A DNA stretch of 64,000 nucleotides from Eutypa lata (GCA_022661535.1 JAKULF010000021.1:124001-188000); one strand, 5' to 3'. Positions 22,751 through 32,676 are shown, counted from the stretch's first letter. Notes: generated by a model not told the origin, from the sequence alone. Program-made: numbers and translations.

Positions 22751-24157
22751 ATGACCAGTTTCGAACAAAACCACCCAATATTCTCAGGGGACGCAGAGCC
22801 GGTGTGCAGTGATCACTCACATGAGAGCGATAATGGAGCAGAGACCGAACCGTTGGACGATTGGGGACTATCATTTGAAGATAGACTTCCTAAAATCCGC
22901 GAACTGTGCCGACAGGTGTGGCCCGATGCAGATCACGATAAGACTAGGGTTGAAGAACCCCAAGAAGGTGGTTGGAATCGAGTGTATCCCATAACAATAA
23001 CAGAGAATGGGACTACTCGAAGCTACGTTATTCGAATTCCCGCATATGAGCATGAAGTTAAGGAAAATGTCTTGATCTTGAAATACCTCGAGGGGAGAAA
23101 ACACCAGATACCAATTCCAGCACTTATTACCTACGACGTGGATCACCACAATCCTTTGATGTACCCCTTTATCATTATGGAACGGGTTCCAGGAGAGGAC
23201 CTCGACTGTATTTACCCATCTCTCACGCAACATCAAAAGCTTGTCGTCGCAAAGAAACTCGGCATAGTGTATCAACAACTCCAAGCTGTCACGAATCCAG
23301 TCTCTGGGTTTATGAAATTAGCGGACGAAGAGGACGAAGATACATCATCAGAGCCGTGGATTATGCCGTTAGGTGTCAAAGAAAGATGGCCGAAGGACGA
23401 TGCAAGGGTAGAGAATATCTGTGACGAGTTGTTGACCCCTGGGACTTTTCGTATTGAACCACCAGAGCTAAGCAGCAAAGACGTACTGTTGCTTGCTTTT
23501 AAACGCCGCCTATTCTACTCCAGGGCCTGCGACTTCGAATGGGAAGTGAAAATTGAAGAAGAGGCCATTGAAGCGATCAATCATATTGCAAGCAGTAGTC
23601 TCTTAGATGATAAGGTCGTTTGTCTTTGGCATACAGACCTCTTCCCCAGAAACATCATGGTTGACGTTGAAACTGACCCTACTGACCCAGTCATCACAGG
23701 TGTTATCGACTGGGACGATGCTGCCTTTGCTCCTCGATTTATGGCATGCCGACCGCCTGACTGGCTATGGGGCCCTAACAACGTCAACAATGATATTAAC
23801 ACCAAGATAACTGACTCGCCAGCAGGAGATTATCGAGATGGTGGTGGCCGTGAGACTAGTGGATGTGGTGAACGAACATTAGACGAGGAACCCCTGGAAC
23901 CCCTTCAACCCCAAAGTGCCGACGCTTTAGAAATAAAGCAAGCTTTTGACTCCTGGGTGGGAAACGAATACTGTTCAAGAGCGTATGATCCAAGGTTTAT
24001 CGTCCTCCGACGGCTTTTACACCACTCCCTACACGCAAAGTGGTCAGGCAAGATTTTGGATAAGTTCGAACGAACACTAGCTCATTGGAGGAACACAAAG
24101 GATATAGTATATCCTCCAATCGGACCAGATGTTGAGGCACAATGTGAGTTGAATTGA
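22751..24157 (+). CDS. Aminoglycoside phosphotransferase (APH)-family kinase-like protein
   Basis: 468 aa, single exon, with a favourable start context (gccaccATGA). The APH/choline-kinase fold is shown by the N-lobe SYVIRIPAYEHEVKENVLILKYLE (91-114), a hinge PFIIMERVPGEDL (139-151), the Brenner-type catalytic loop HTDLFPRNIM (294-303, Asp296 and Asn301), and the metal-binding Asp320 in GVIDWDDA. Such fungal proteins phosphorylate unknown small molecules or proteins; they are common in expanded families and do not imply antibiotic resistance. An acidic loop at about 192-200 and an insertion after 340 are family-typical. All catalytic residues are present. Confidence 0.85.
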   Translation: MTSFEQNHPIFSGDAEPVCSDHSHESDNGAETEPLDDWGLSFEDRLPKIRELCRQVWPDADHDKTRVEEPQEGGWNRVYPITITENGTTRSYVIRIPAYEHEVKENVLILKYLEGRKHQIPIPALITYDVDHHNPLMYPFIIMERVPGEDLDCIYPSLTQHQKLVVAKKLGIVYQQLQAVTNPVSGFMKLADEEDEDTSSEPWIMPLGVKERWPKDDARVENICDELLTPGTFRIEPPELSSKDVLLLAFKRRLFYSRACDFEWEVKIEEEAIEAINHIASSSLLDDKVVCLWHTDLFPRNIMVDVETDPTDPVITGVIDWDDAAFAPRFMACRPPDWLWGPNNVNNDINTKITDSPAGDYRDGGGRETSGCGERTLDEEPLEPLQPQSADALEIKQAFDSWVGNEYCSRAYDPRFIVLRRLLHHSLHAKWSGKILDKFERTLAHWRNTKDIVYPPIGPDVEAQCELN

Positions 24158-25420
24158 AAAAAAGAACGAGATAATGCACGAGTCCCAACAGAGGTGAGCA
24201 TTGAGAGGGCTCCATCTTCCTTTATGACCCGTATCAAAGAGTCTTTGTCTTAAGTTGCACTATTACGTTGGATTGAGAACTCTCTAGACAATTCCGGAAG
24301 CTCCCACGAATAGGGTTTACTAATTTCTGAATGTGGTTTCCTCCCAACCAGAAACCGGGAGCCAACGGTGGTGAAAAGCAAGGTCTATTAAAACCTCAAC
24401 ACTTTCCTCGTATGATACCCTCTTTCAGGCCTGATAATTGTCGCTGCTAGGTAAGTTATCTTATCGTTTGTAGCCGACCCTTTTGGTTTGGCTTAGGTTG
24501 CCCAGCTCACCCTCCGCAATGTAGCATTTCCATTTGTTCTTCTTATCAACTATGCTTAAATACGCCCGATAAAGCTTGCCAGGATGGCAAAACTGCATTT
24601 TAGCTATGATTATCTATAGACTCCTTTCTTACAAGCTCTATATAGCGTGATAAGCGTGTAACGGGTATGACAAGCATTCGTTTGTAAACTCGTCGTATCC
24701 AATTAGGGTAGGAGGGCCAATACGCAAATCATATAGTATACATTACACCTTAACCTTTGTGACCCAAATCCCTCTGTCACCTAGGTATTTTCAGTACATA
24801 ATGATAAGAAGAAGTCTTATGTCTGGGACCAGGAGAGTTTATGGTGATCCGTTTCACCATCTATGGTCCTGTCATCTATTACAAACAAGGACTGCCGTGT
24901 GGTGTAACCTACTCACGATAATCTTTTGTAACGCTTTGGTAGCACCCATAAATGCAATGATGTAATGGAGCAGGCCGAAAAGGTTAGTATAACTTATACA
25001 TCATTAGGCCATGGTCAAGAGTGAGAAGTGTATGGAAAGTTTAATGCTCTGATGTCTTCTAATATAAGTGTTCTGCATACAAAGGTCGACAGGTTGACAT
25101 TATATAGACCGTCGGTGCCTCAGGCACCTAGAGCCAAGCTGTATGTAAGTCGTATGTGGCTCAGTCGCTACTGAGCCCCATTGCAATGATTAACCGAGGC
25201 ATAGACTGATGCCAACATTGTCAAAGTGAGTGTAACGTAGGGCGGTTTGGAGTTCAGATGAACCCCTCAATGTGTAACTGCACTCCTATCTCCTCTTCTA
25301 CTTATAGTTGACCAGCTAAGTCTCCACCTTGCAACTGAATTCCAAGACATTAACAATCAACCTGGAATTAGCACATAAAACTAAGTCGTCTTCAACACAC
25401 CATATGTTTCGAACATAGCA
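24158..25420. other. Intergenic with relic of a mobile-element end
   Basis: No gene found. The part at about 25090-25180 contains the two hairpins described separately; the rest shows nothing recognisable. Confidence 0.45.
25095..25180. repeat. Hairpin pair related to the end of the 49-kb inverted-repeat element
   Basis: gacattatatagaccgtc leads into a perfect hairpin ggtgcc-tca-ggcacc (25114-25128), then agctgtatgtaagtcgtatgt, then a second perfect hairpin ggctcagt-cgct-actgagcc (25158-25177). The first part aligns with 49330-49380 (gacattatgtaaacc, then agtgccttaagcact, then agcatacataagttatat) with mostly C/T and G/A differences. It is probably one end of the same element family, less altered by RIP. 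Confidence 0.55.
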
Positions 25421-26215
25421 ATGTCGAAAGCTCCAATCGAATCCGGACCCCATCCACCGCAAGACGCCGCCACCGGCCAAGGGGGGTCGTTCAACAGCAG
25501 CCATCCGAATAGGACCCAGATCCAGCTCCCCCGGTCGCTCACGCTATACAACGATAGCATTATTGATAAATTAAGCGTACACTTCTTGCTCAGCGAGTAT
25601 CAAATGCAGCCACTTTATGGGGTGACGTTTTCCACTATGTCACGTACTGTCCTACACAGCACCAAGAGCTGGAAATCGTCGCCGCTAGCAACTGCTACCA
25701 CCAGCGGCGGGTCCGCGTCCAGAAGACGCTTTGCCACCATCGACATATTTCTACCACCACCACCAGTTACCACACATAACACACAGGCAGGTGCTGCTCC
25801 TGCTCCCGTAGAACTCACGCATGAAGCGCAGTCCGCTGGCGGGTTTATTCACAAGACGTACCAGTTCGACATCGAAGTTGCTAGTAGTAATAGTAGTGGC
25901 GGTCATCATTACGAGAGATTCGAGTGGCGACACTCGAAAAGCGCCGAGGTCCGCGCTCTCGGCGGCGAGCCCCAGGGCTGGAAGCTGGTGCGGATAAACG
26001 GCCGTGTTGGAGGAGAGGTGGAGGGAGTCGCCATGTCGAGCGATGGGAAGGAGGTCGTGGCTGCGTGGGCGAGAGGCGTGAGCGCCACCAAGATCATGTG
26101 CTTCCAGTTCATCGGGGGAGGGATCCACGATGCTGCCGCGGGCGAGCACTGGACCCTCGTTGCGGTCATTACGGCTTTGTCGCTGTGCAACAAAGAAAAG
26201 GGGGATGTGCTATAA
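25421..26215 (+). CDS. Conserved fungal protein of unknown function (paralog of 29020-29865)
   Basis: 264 aa, single exon. The N-terminus is disordered (Pro/Gly/Ser-rich). From about residue 35 the pattern of alternating hydrophobic and polar strands suggests a beta-rich fold, perhaps a tubby C-terminal/LURP-one-like barrel; that is only a guess. The strongest part is YERFEWRHSKSAEVRALGGE followed by QGWKLV, then VVAAWARG, CFQFIGGG and EHWTLVAVITALSLC. All of these blocks recur in the same order in the gene at 29020, so the two are paralogs. No signal peptide or membrane segment. No known catalytic motif. Confidence 0.65.
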   Translation: MSKAPIESGPHPPQDAATGQGGSFNSSHPNRTQIQLPRSLTLYNDSIIDKLSVHFLLSEYQMQPLYGVTFSTMSRTVLHSTKSWKSSPLATATTSGGSASRRRFATIDIFLPPPPVTTHNTQAGAAPAPVELTHEAQSAGGFIHKTYQFDIEVASSNSSGGHHYERFEWRHSKSAEVRALGGEPQGWKLVRINGRVGGEVEGVAMSSDGKEVVAAWARGVSATKIMCFQFIGGGIHDAAAGEHWTLVAVITALSLCNKEKGDVL

Positions 26216-27556
26216 TGTTTGTAGGTGCTACTTGATTAGGAAATTTGGTCAGAATGTATAAGCAAATACACATGGATGGGTCTTCAAGTGGACGGGTCCG
26301 TCTATTGCAAAATCGATTATTGTAGTGCTGTCTTATCCAGGGGGAGTCTAGGTCCTTATTACTCTTGAAAGACCTGTGTTGATATTGAGACACAAGATTT
26401 CCGGACCCTTCTCAATTGTGAATGGGTTTGCTGGACTGGAGACCACACATTCTCCATAAGTTCTCTGATGTCTCCATCAGATTCTGCAATCTTCAAAAGT
26501 TTCTTTCCCTGGTCTTAAAAGGGGTTCGCCTCATGTGGCGAAGGAAACGTTGAATTACAAGTAAAGTTGTTGGAAAAGAATTGCTAGGGTATTATAATAC
26601 ATTTGATAACCTTGAATTGTTGTTAAAACGGTGCTTGTATTGTAAGGGAGGGGACGAAAGCCTAACTGATACCTATCATAGGTGTTGGGAATACAATCAT
26701 ATGTCAGTAAGCCCCCACCGGGGAAGAAATGCTGTACTGCTTAGGATCCCATCTGAAATAACGTCGTAAATTAGAATGCTGTTACGATGTGACGTGTCTA
26801 GGTCGACATGGGGGTAATACTGAAGTGGATTGTAGTTTTTTCTTTTATTTATTTTTAGTTCCTCGTCATGAAAAACCTCAAAATATCCTGTCTCCTTTTC
26901 GTTTCGGCAAGATCTATCATACCACCACTCTTGTCAACTGTTTATCCACTAATACCTTTCAGTCAGCACGCAGTCTAAGTCAACTGCATCTATTCCGTCA
27001 ACGGAGTACACTCTTCCAGACAAACCCTATGCCCTTCGCATAATAGAGAGCAGACCGTGAGCTTAGAACTCAACAGGTCGAAAGGCGTTGAGAGCTCCAA
27101 TATCAGCATTACCGAGAAAGAGCTGAAGGCTAGTGAGCAGTCGACAGTGATACATAGCATTCCGCTTCTTCTATTGACAATCGACATGGTGACCATTGTC
27201 CTCGCAAGCAACTGAAAAAAACATACCGGCGGAAGTGCTGGGCTAACTATACGAGATTGGAATTCTCATTTTTCATGTAGACTCCCTTACGTTTAACCGA
27301 TATACCAAGAGCGCTACACAAAGCTATGATACACGCATTTGATATCATGAATATGCTACGCTCTAATCCCAACACTATGACCGGACTCATTATCAAAGAT
27401 TCCCTCATCTTCAAGAGCCTATCAACGGATAGTCTCGTTTTCGCTATTCATGACGTGGCTGATGTATCTGAGCTGTACGACTCTTGGATACTTGCATCAC
27501 TTACCTCTCCACCCAGCGTTCCAACAACTAATCAATCCCCGGCGTTGAAACTGTAG
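26216..27556. other. Intergenic; possible upstream remains of the carnitine-acyltransferase pseudogene
   Basis: 26216-26990 holds nothing recognisable. From about 27320 a + strand stretch of 75 codons stays open (to 27556), but I cannot match it to a family. It may be the decayed first part of the pseudogene that follows. Confidence 0.35.
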
Positions 27557-28605
27557 CTTCATGGTGACCTCGAGCGCGACCTGGTAAATTCCATCATCTT
27601 GTCCACAATAGAAAAGGTGACCTTTTTGGTGTATCTAGACGCCGAGTTACCTAGCACAGCCGGAGAGCGGCATCCGCAGTACTTTTATAACGGCGTTGAC
27701 TGTTCATTTTTTGACCGTTGGTTAGACAAGCCTGTCTAATTCGTGGTAACAGCGAACGGTTTAACTGTCGGCATCCATGAACGCACCAAGCTCGATGGAC
27801 TGGACCTTGCGCCGACATATTGTCAAAACAGTTATGTTGTCATCCCAACACGCCCACGGGGAAGTCACAAGGTTGCCACCTGACGGCGAAGACATTCAAA
27901 CCCCCAGGTTACGAGCACGTCAACTGTGCTAGACTGGGCCGCGCGTCGCGGCGCCAGCCCGAACTCCATTACCCACCTGACCTCCGTGCTGGCGGTCTTC
28001 TTTCGTGGATGGTTTCGTGCGTCCGGCATGGGAGGCGGTGTCGCTTGGATGCTTTGCCTGCGGCCGCATTGATTGGGTGCAGACCGTGTTACGGGCCATG
28101 CGGGAGTTCGTCGAGGCCGTAGCCTGTGTCAACATTGACGTTGGTGGCACCAAATCCCGCCTCCGTCTCTTACTCCACGCAGCGGCCCGCTCATACTCGA
28201 GAACAGTAGCCACGGGCGGCAGCTACGTCAACCATCTATATTCGCTACGTGTGTTGGCACAGGGATCCGAAACGGGGGACCTGCCGGTTCTCATCTAGAC
28301 CAAAGTTTGGGATTCAACCCGTCGAGGTCGTACTGGTCAAGATCTAAAGATTGGATTCATACCATCGGAAGAAGACGAAGACAATGGTAACGCGTTGTAT
28401 CAGGAAGGAGGCTTCTTGATGCACGGCGGCCGCGGCGTCCACGTCCACTGTGACGTGCCGGAGTATCAGGCCAATTTCTATGTCTTAGCCCGGAGGCCGT
28501 ACGCATCGGATGTATGTTTACCCTTGCAGAGGCGGGAGGGCATCCAGCATTGTATCACAACTTTTAACGTGAGATTTATATATACTAGGGGCTATGTTCT
28601 CTGAT
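27557..28605 (+). pseudogene. Choline/carnitine O-acyltransferase, degenerate
   Basis: From 27557 one frame reads LERDLVNSIILSTIEKVTF, VYLDAELPS, FFDRWLDKPV, stop, FVVTANGLTVGIHERTKLDG. This matches the core of carnitine acyltransferases, where the family has RWxDKxxQ and the catalytic EH(S/T)xxDG. The stop (TAA, 27737-27739) replaces a Gln codon (CAA to TAA, a RIP-type change), and the catalytic His codon is CGC (Arg) at 27782-27784. Further on, in a different frame, NHLYSLRVLAQGSETGDLP and a final LMHGGRGVHVHCDVPEY...ANFYVLARRPYAS resemble the family's C-terminal part. Several other stops interrupt the region. It is a dead gene. It lies between two paralogous unknown genes. Confidence 0.68.
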
Positions 28606-29019
28606 TGGACGCAATTATTCTTACTGGTTGTGGACAAATCGAATGTATTATACTGGGCTAACTTCATGACTTGACGTCATGTACGACCCTTTCCCAATTA
28701 AGGATTCGGTGACGTCTACCTGGGTAGTGACAGATTGACAAAGAGACTGGGTGATTAGCAGAGGCTCAAATGAATGTTGTCAGTGTTATCAGTGTGAGTG
28801 AGGGAAGGATCGTGCGACTGTTTCAAATTCAGAGCCAACCTTTAAATATTCAAGTGTACCTCCCCTATCCATGCACCGACCCGTCTCTCCACCTTCTATA
28901 TATTGTACGATGACTGGCTGGGCAATCAATCAATTAATTCTCTGGTTTCTTACAACAACATCCAAATATAAGGAGAAGCCGAACCTGTCTGCAACCCAAT
29001 TTCATCTCAGACTCTGAAC
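28606..29019. other. Promoter region of the second unknown paralog
   Basis: About 400 bp with a TATA-like tctatatattg near 28895 and an A/C-rich leader before the ATG at 29020. Nothing else recognised. Confidence 0.4.
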
Positions 29020-29865
29020 ATGTCTAACTATTCAGATTCAAAAATGAACCCCGAAGCACCTCCTCCTCCATACACGGCTCCAGCCCCACAAGACAGCGGT
29101 GGGTCTCCGGCGAGGGGGCTGGGTGGCGCCGCGGAGCCGCAGCCCCAGTCCCAACTCCAATGCCAATTCCCCCCCAAATTCAACCTATACTCCACCTCGC
29201 CCTTCGACGGGCGCTCCTACACGCTAGGTGAGCACCGATCGCAGCCGCTATACGCGGTGGCGATGCACTCAGGGCTCTCCGGACAGCCGTCCACGATCCT
29301 GTATAGCGGAGCGAGCGACCAGACGGCGCCGCTCGGGACCGCCGACGGGACCGCTTTAAGCAGTGCTACTACCATCGAGTTGTTCCTCCCAGGAGGCGCT
29401 GGACCATGCACGTACCAGGCGGAGTCCGGCGGCGGGTTTGCGCATCGTACGTTGAGGTTTGACGTTGAGGTTGGGGGTGGTGGAAATGGTGGTAGAGAGA
29501 CCTTCGAGTGGCGCCACTCGAAGGGTGATGAGGTCCGCGCGCTTGGCAAGCAGCTTCAGGGTTGGAAGCTGGTGTGGTTGGGAAGTGGTGGCGGCGGTGG
29601 TGTTGGTGGTGGTGGTGGTGGTGGTAGTAGTAGTGGTAGTGCGGGAGGCCCCAAATCGAGCGATGGGAATGGGGTCGTGGCCGTGTGGGCGCATGGCCAC
29701 ATGAGCCGATCGAAGTTTTTCTGCTTCCAGTTCGTCGGGAGTGGGCTCGGAAGTGGGATGGGCGACCGCTGGACTCTTGTTACGATCCTGACGGCCCTGC
29801 GGATGTGGGATCGCGAGAGGGCTCAGAGAGTTCATACTGTTAGCGTTGGTGGCGGTGGTGCTTAG
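29020..29865 (+). CDS. Conserved fungal protein of unknown function (paralog of 25421-26215)
   Basis: 281 aa, single exon. A Pro/Gln-rich disordered N-terminus is followed by the same ordered blocks as in the gene at 25421: SQPLYAV, GGGFAHRTLRFDVEV, ETFEWRHSKGDEVRALG, QGWKLVW, VVAVWAHG, CFQFVGSG, DRWTLVTILTAL. Between GWKLVW and VVAVW it has a glycine/serine loop encoded by a ggt repeat (29587-29640) that the paralog lacks. Codon use is more G+C-rich than in the paralog. The function is unknown; a beta-barrel fold of the tubby/LURP type is possible but unproven. The two genes lie in the same direction about 2.8 kb apart, on either side of a dead acyltransferase gene. Confidence 0.65.
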   Translation: MSNYSDSKMNPEAPPPPYTAPAPQDSGGSPARGLGGAAEPQPQSQLQCQFPPKFNLYSTSPFDGRSYTLGEHRSQPLYAVAMHSGLSGQPSTILYSGASDQTAPLGTADGTALSSATTIELFLPGGAGPCTYQAESGGGFAHRTLRFDVEVGGGGNGGRETFEWRHSKGDEVRALGKQLQGWKLVWLGSGGGGGVGGGGGGGSSSGSAGGPKSSDGNGVVAVWAHGHMSRSKFFCFQFVGSGLGSGMGDRWTLVTILTALRMWDRERAQRVHTVSVGGGGA

Positions 29866-30480
29866 GAAAGAAAAATATTGTTATTACTGTTTAAATGGAC
29901 GTGTTCGCTAAGTTGATACCTAGGTTTCCTTATTCCTTCATTTGGCGTTCTGAGAACGCTGCGTTCGGAAACTTGGGATTACGTAGTTGATCATAGGCAG
30001 AGCAGATATGTATAACCGATACCCAATACTTTTATATACATATTCTGCTGAATTGATGACGAGCCCCTTGCAACTCTTAAAGACATTCGTTTGAAAGAAA
30101 GACACCGGATGCTGGTCCCTAGAAGGCTCGGGCTATATGGACGGAGCCATCGCGAATGGTACAATAGCTGAATGTAAATGATAAAAGCTCGGCTAATAAT
30201 CAGATCCGAAGGATCTTTTATTCTGAGTTGTTTGAAAATTAATCGTAAAATTCGGAGTAAAAACAGGGTTGGCACGATTTTGGTAATTGATAAGAAATCC
30301 TGTGTTGGAATTGGTTGAATCCTGCTTGATAAGGGATTTAAATGGGTCAAAATTCAACTAGTGGCCATTAGCTCGAAGCCAAAATGGCGCCAGTGATTTG
30401 ATTGGTCCTAAAAAAGATTCAGCACTTTGATTGGGTGCATCCTTCAGGTTTTATGGGCCACCTAGCTTTGACCACCTACA
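29866..30480. other. Intergenic, nothing recognised
   Basis: No gene. A minus-strand open stretch at 29991-30350 has no recognisable features. Confidence 0.4.
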
Positions 30481-30630
30481 ACCTACAGCTTTTAGACCTA
30501 CAGCTTTTAGACCTACAGCTTTTAGACCTACAGCTTTTAGACCTACAGCTTTTAGACCTACAGCTTTTAGACCTACAGCTTTTAGACCTACAGCTTTTAG
30601 ACCTACAGCTTTTAGACCTACAGCTTTTAG
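30481..30630. repeat. 15-bp perfect tandem array, ten copies
   Basis: Ten exact head-to-tail copies of acctacagcttttag. Because the unit is a multiple of three, two + strand frames stay open through it and give repeated five-residue units, which is an artefact of the period. Confidence 0.95.
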
Positions 30631-31083
30631 ACCTACAGACCTACAGACCTACCCTGTAGCTTTTAGACCTACAGACCTACAGCCTGTAGACCTACAGCTG
30701 TAGGTGGCTGTAGCAGCTGTACGGTGGCAGCAGCTAGGTAGCTTGCAGACCTACCCTACAACCTACAGCCCTACAGCTTTTAGACCTACAGCTGACCTAC
30801 AGCTGTAGGTCTAAAAGCTGTAGGTGGCAGCAGCTAGTTACATAGGTGGCTTACAGACCTACCCTGCAGCGTACAGACCTACAGCTGACCTACAGCTGTA
30901 TATAGGTAGCTGCAACAGCTAGATTACTGTAGCCTACAGACCTACAGCCTACAGACCTACTAGCCACTTACTAGCCACCTTTCGGACCTACAGACCTACA
31001 AATTACAGCCCTAAAGCTTTGACCACTTAGGGATTTCTAAGGTGGTGCAGCTAGGTGGTGCAGCTAGGTGGTGCAGCTTTGAC
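30631..31083. repeat. Degenerate CTACAG/CTGTAG repeat field with palindromes
   Basis: Continuing from the perfect array, the words acctacag, ctgtaggt, gcagctag and taggtggc recur in both orientations. A perfect 16-bp inverted repeat lies at 30778-30793 and 30801-30816 with a 7-bp spacer, and ctacagctgtag palindromes occur three times. A 13-bp unit aggtggtgcagct is repeated about three times at 31038-31078. Confidence 0.85.
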
Positions 31084-31186
31084 CAGCTAGCTCGGCTATA
31101 GGTCGGCTAAACCTGCGTACGGGCGCAAAATTGGGTATATATATGGAGTTAAGTGGAAGATTTGTATGCAGTGATTAGTGTAAAAA

Positions 31187-31275
31187 GCCTGTAGTGTAGT
31201 GGCTAAATCTGTAGAATCGGTAATACGTAGTAGTAAATTTGTAGAGCTTAGGGTTCGAATCCCAAAGAAAGAGCA
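31187..31275 (+). repeat. tRNA-like fossil, possible SINE head
   Basis: tagtgtagtggct at 31192-31204 resembles a pol III A box as in tRNA-Asp, and gggttcgaatccc at 31251-31263 is a perfect B box/T-arm. The spacing of about 50 bp fits. The acceptor stem does not pair and no clear anticodon arm can be drawn, so it is not a working tRNA. A second B-box-like gattcgaatccc follows at about 31280. Confidence 0.4.
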
Positions 31276-31320
31276 AAAAGATTCGAATCCCGCAGCCTGG
31301 ATCCTTCGGATCTTCCAGAC

Positions 31321-31391
31321 ATTCGAATTGCCGTAGTACATAATTTACTATAGAGTTTGTAAGTAAAAGTAAGTACTATGGCAATTCGAAT
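31321..31391. repeat. 19-bp inverted repeat with 33-bp loop
   Basis: attcgaattgccgtagtac (31321-31339) is matched by its reverse complement at 31373-31391 with a single C/T difference. It lies directly after the tRNA-like fossil and may be part of the same small element. Confidence 0.75.
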
Positions 31392-31665
31392 GGCCCTGTT
31401 ATTGTCAGCTGCCCTTGACTTCGGATAAATTCTTCGGCTAGATTCTTCGGATCTGGCGTAGTAGGCTACAGCCTGCGGAGCAAAATTTTGCCGATCCCGG
31501 AGGTCGGAAAAAAGTCCCCGGAGCTTGCGAAGGGCCGTACTTTTTTGCACCGCAGCGGTCGGCAAAATTTTAACAATTGAGTATCTGTTCAAGTTATATA
31601 TACACGACAAAACCCCATTGGTCGTGATCATGATGATAATCATCCACTCCATATGATAGGTATAC

Positions 31666-32676
31666 TTATAGAGACCACTTCTCATAATCTGGGAAATACT
31701 GATCATGAATACGATCAGCGTACTCTACCAATATGGGAAAGCTCTTGACGACTTTCTGTGAATCGGGAGCCCTATATATGTACTACGATTAGCATTGCTA
31801 CGCCTAAGCTCTTTTTCCACGGACCAGGAGATGGCATGGGGAAACTCACGCTGCACAGATCAATACCGATACAATGAACCCAAACAACACGAAGTCGACT
31901 TCAGTCGGATCATTCCCACCCAGGACCCAGAACGGGTGCTCATTTCCAGCGTCCGGCCGCTTGGATTTCGAGGCACGGAGAAGATCACTGAAGCTCTCCC
32001 AGATCTCACTTCGAAACATGGCGATTTCCTCTGGCGAGAACCGACCTGTCCCCTCTCCGTGCAGCATTGCAATCGTCTTGCGGTAGATGATGAGCCCCAC
32101 TATCACTTTCACAGGATAAGGGGCAGACCACAGGATGTGATCGCGCATCGTGTAGTAGTTCTGCGTCCAGCGCTCAAAGCCCTGATGCGAAACACGGTTA
32201 GCTGCGGTGATTTCACCTTCTTAGATACTTAGGTAGGTAGCCCTTGCAAAGAAAGACGACATAAAACTCACGTGGTAGTGATACAGTTTATTTTCCAACA
32301 GCGCCCGAAGGCCTAAATCCTTAGCCCTATCCTCCGGCTGCATCGCAGCATTCAAGTCAGGGATTGTATTCCATTCCGCCATAGTGCTGATGATGAGCGT
32401 CGAATCGCTCAGTAGCGATTTTTGCGCGACAGTCGTCTCCGAGATATTTGAAGAAGATGGGGTGCTGCATTCAACGTAGGGGATCTTCCCCTTGGGGGAT
32501 GTCTTGATCGAGCCGGCATCCACGTTGTACCGCACGCCGGCGAACCGTAGACGGGCTTCTAGTTTGATCACGAATGGAGACCAGACGTACTTGCCGGGGT
32601 CTTTCCACCCGCGGAAGATGGTGATATCTGGTGTGCTGCCATTGGCGGTTTGCATTTGGTCTTTAGCGGCTGGCAT
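31666..32676 (-). CDS. FAX/metaxin-like glutathione S-transferase-family protein
   Basis: 280 aa from exons 32272-32676, 31850-32181 and 31666-31771 (minus strand; introns 90 and 78 bp with GTGAGT donors). The N-terminal thioredoxin-like half has DITIFRGW (17-24), a WSPF site in place of a catalytic Cys/Ser, PKGKIPYVE (61-69) and the gamma-Glu binding SDST (90-93). The C-terminal helical half ends VKSFPILVEYADRIHDQYFPDYEKW, the typical end of fungal FAX-like proteins. The last exon is needed: without it the frame would stop right after the second donor. These proteins are GST-fold enzymes or binding proteins of mostly unknown substrate. The ATG is the first in frame and the length fits the family. 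Confidence 0.8.

Noticed and set aside
25095..25180. Helitron 3' end (hairpin followed by CTAG)
   Set aside because: The hairpin touches the CTAG directly and a related sequence at 49 kb lies in an inverted-repeat context, which fits a TIR element better.
28005..28298. Possible sugar kinase from the stretch NIDVGGTKSRL
   Set aside because: The phosphate-motif likeness is isolated, lies within the decayed acyltransferase gene, and nothing else of a sugar kinase is present.
30481..30630. CRISPR array
   Set aside because: Direct repeats without spacers, in a eukaryotic genome.
30402..30703. Repeat protein LQLLD or FRPTA
   Set aside because: Both frames are open only because the 15-bp DNA unit has no stop. 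There is no promoter, homologous protein or continuation on either side.
31248..31706. Minus-strand frame of 152 codons next to the GST-like gene
   Set aside because: It runs through the tRNA-like fossil and the inverted repeat and overlaps only the tail of a real gene. No domain seen.
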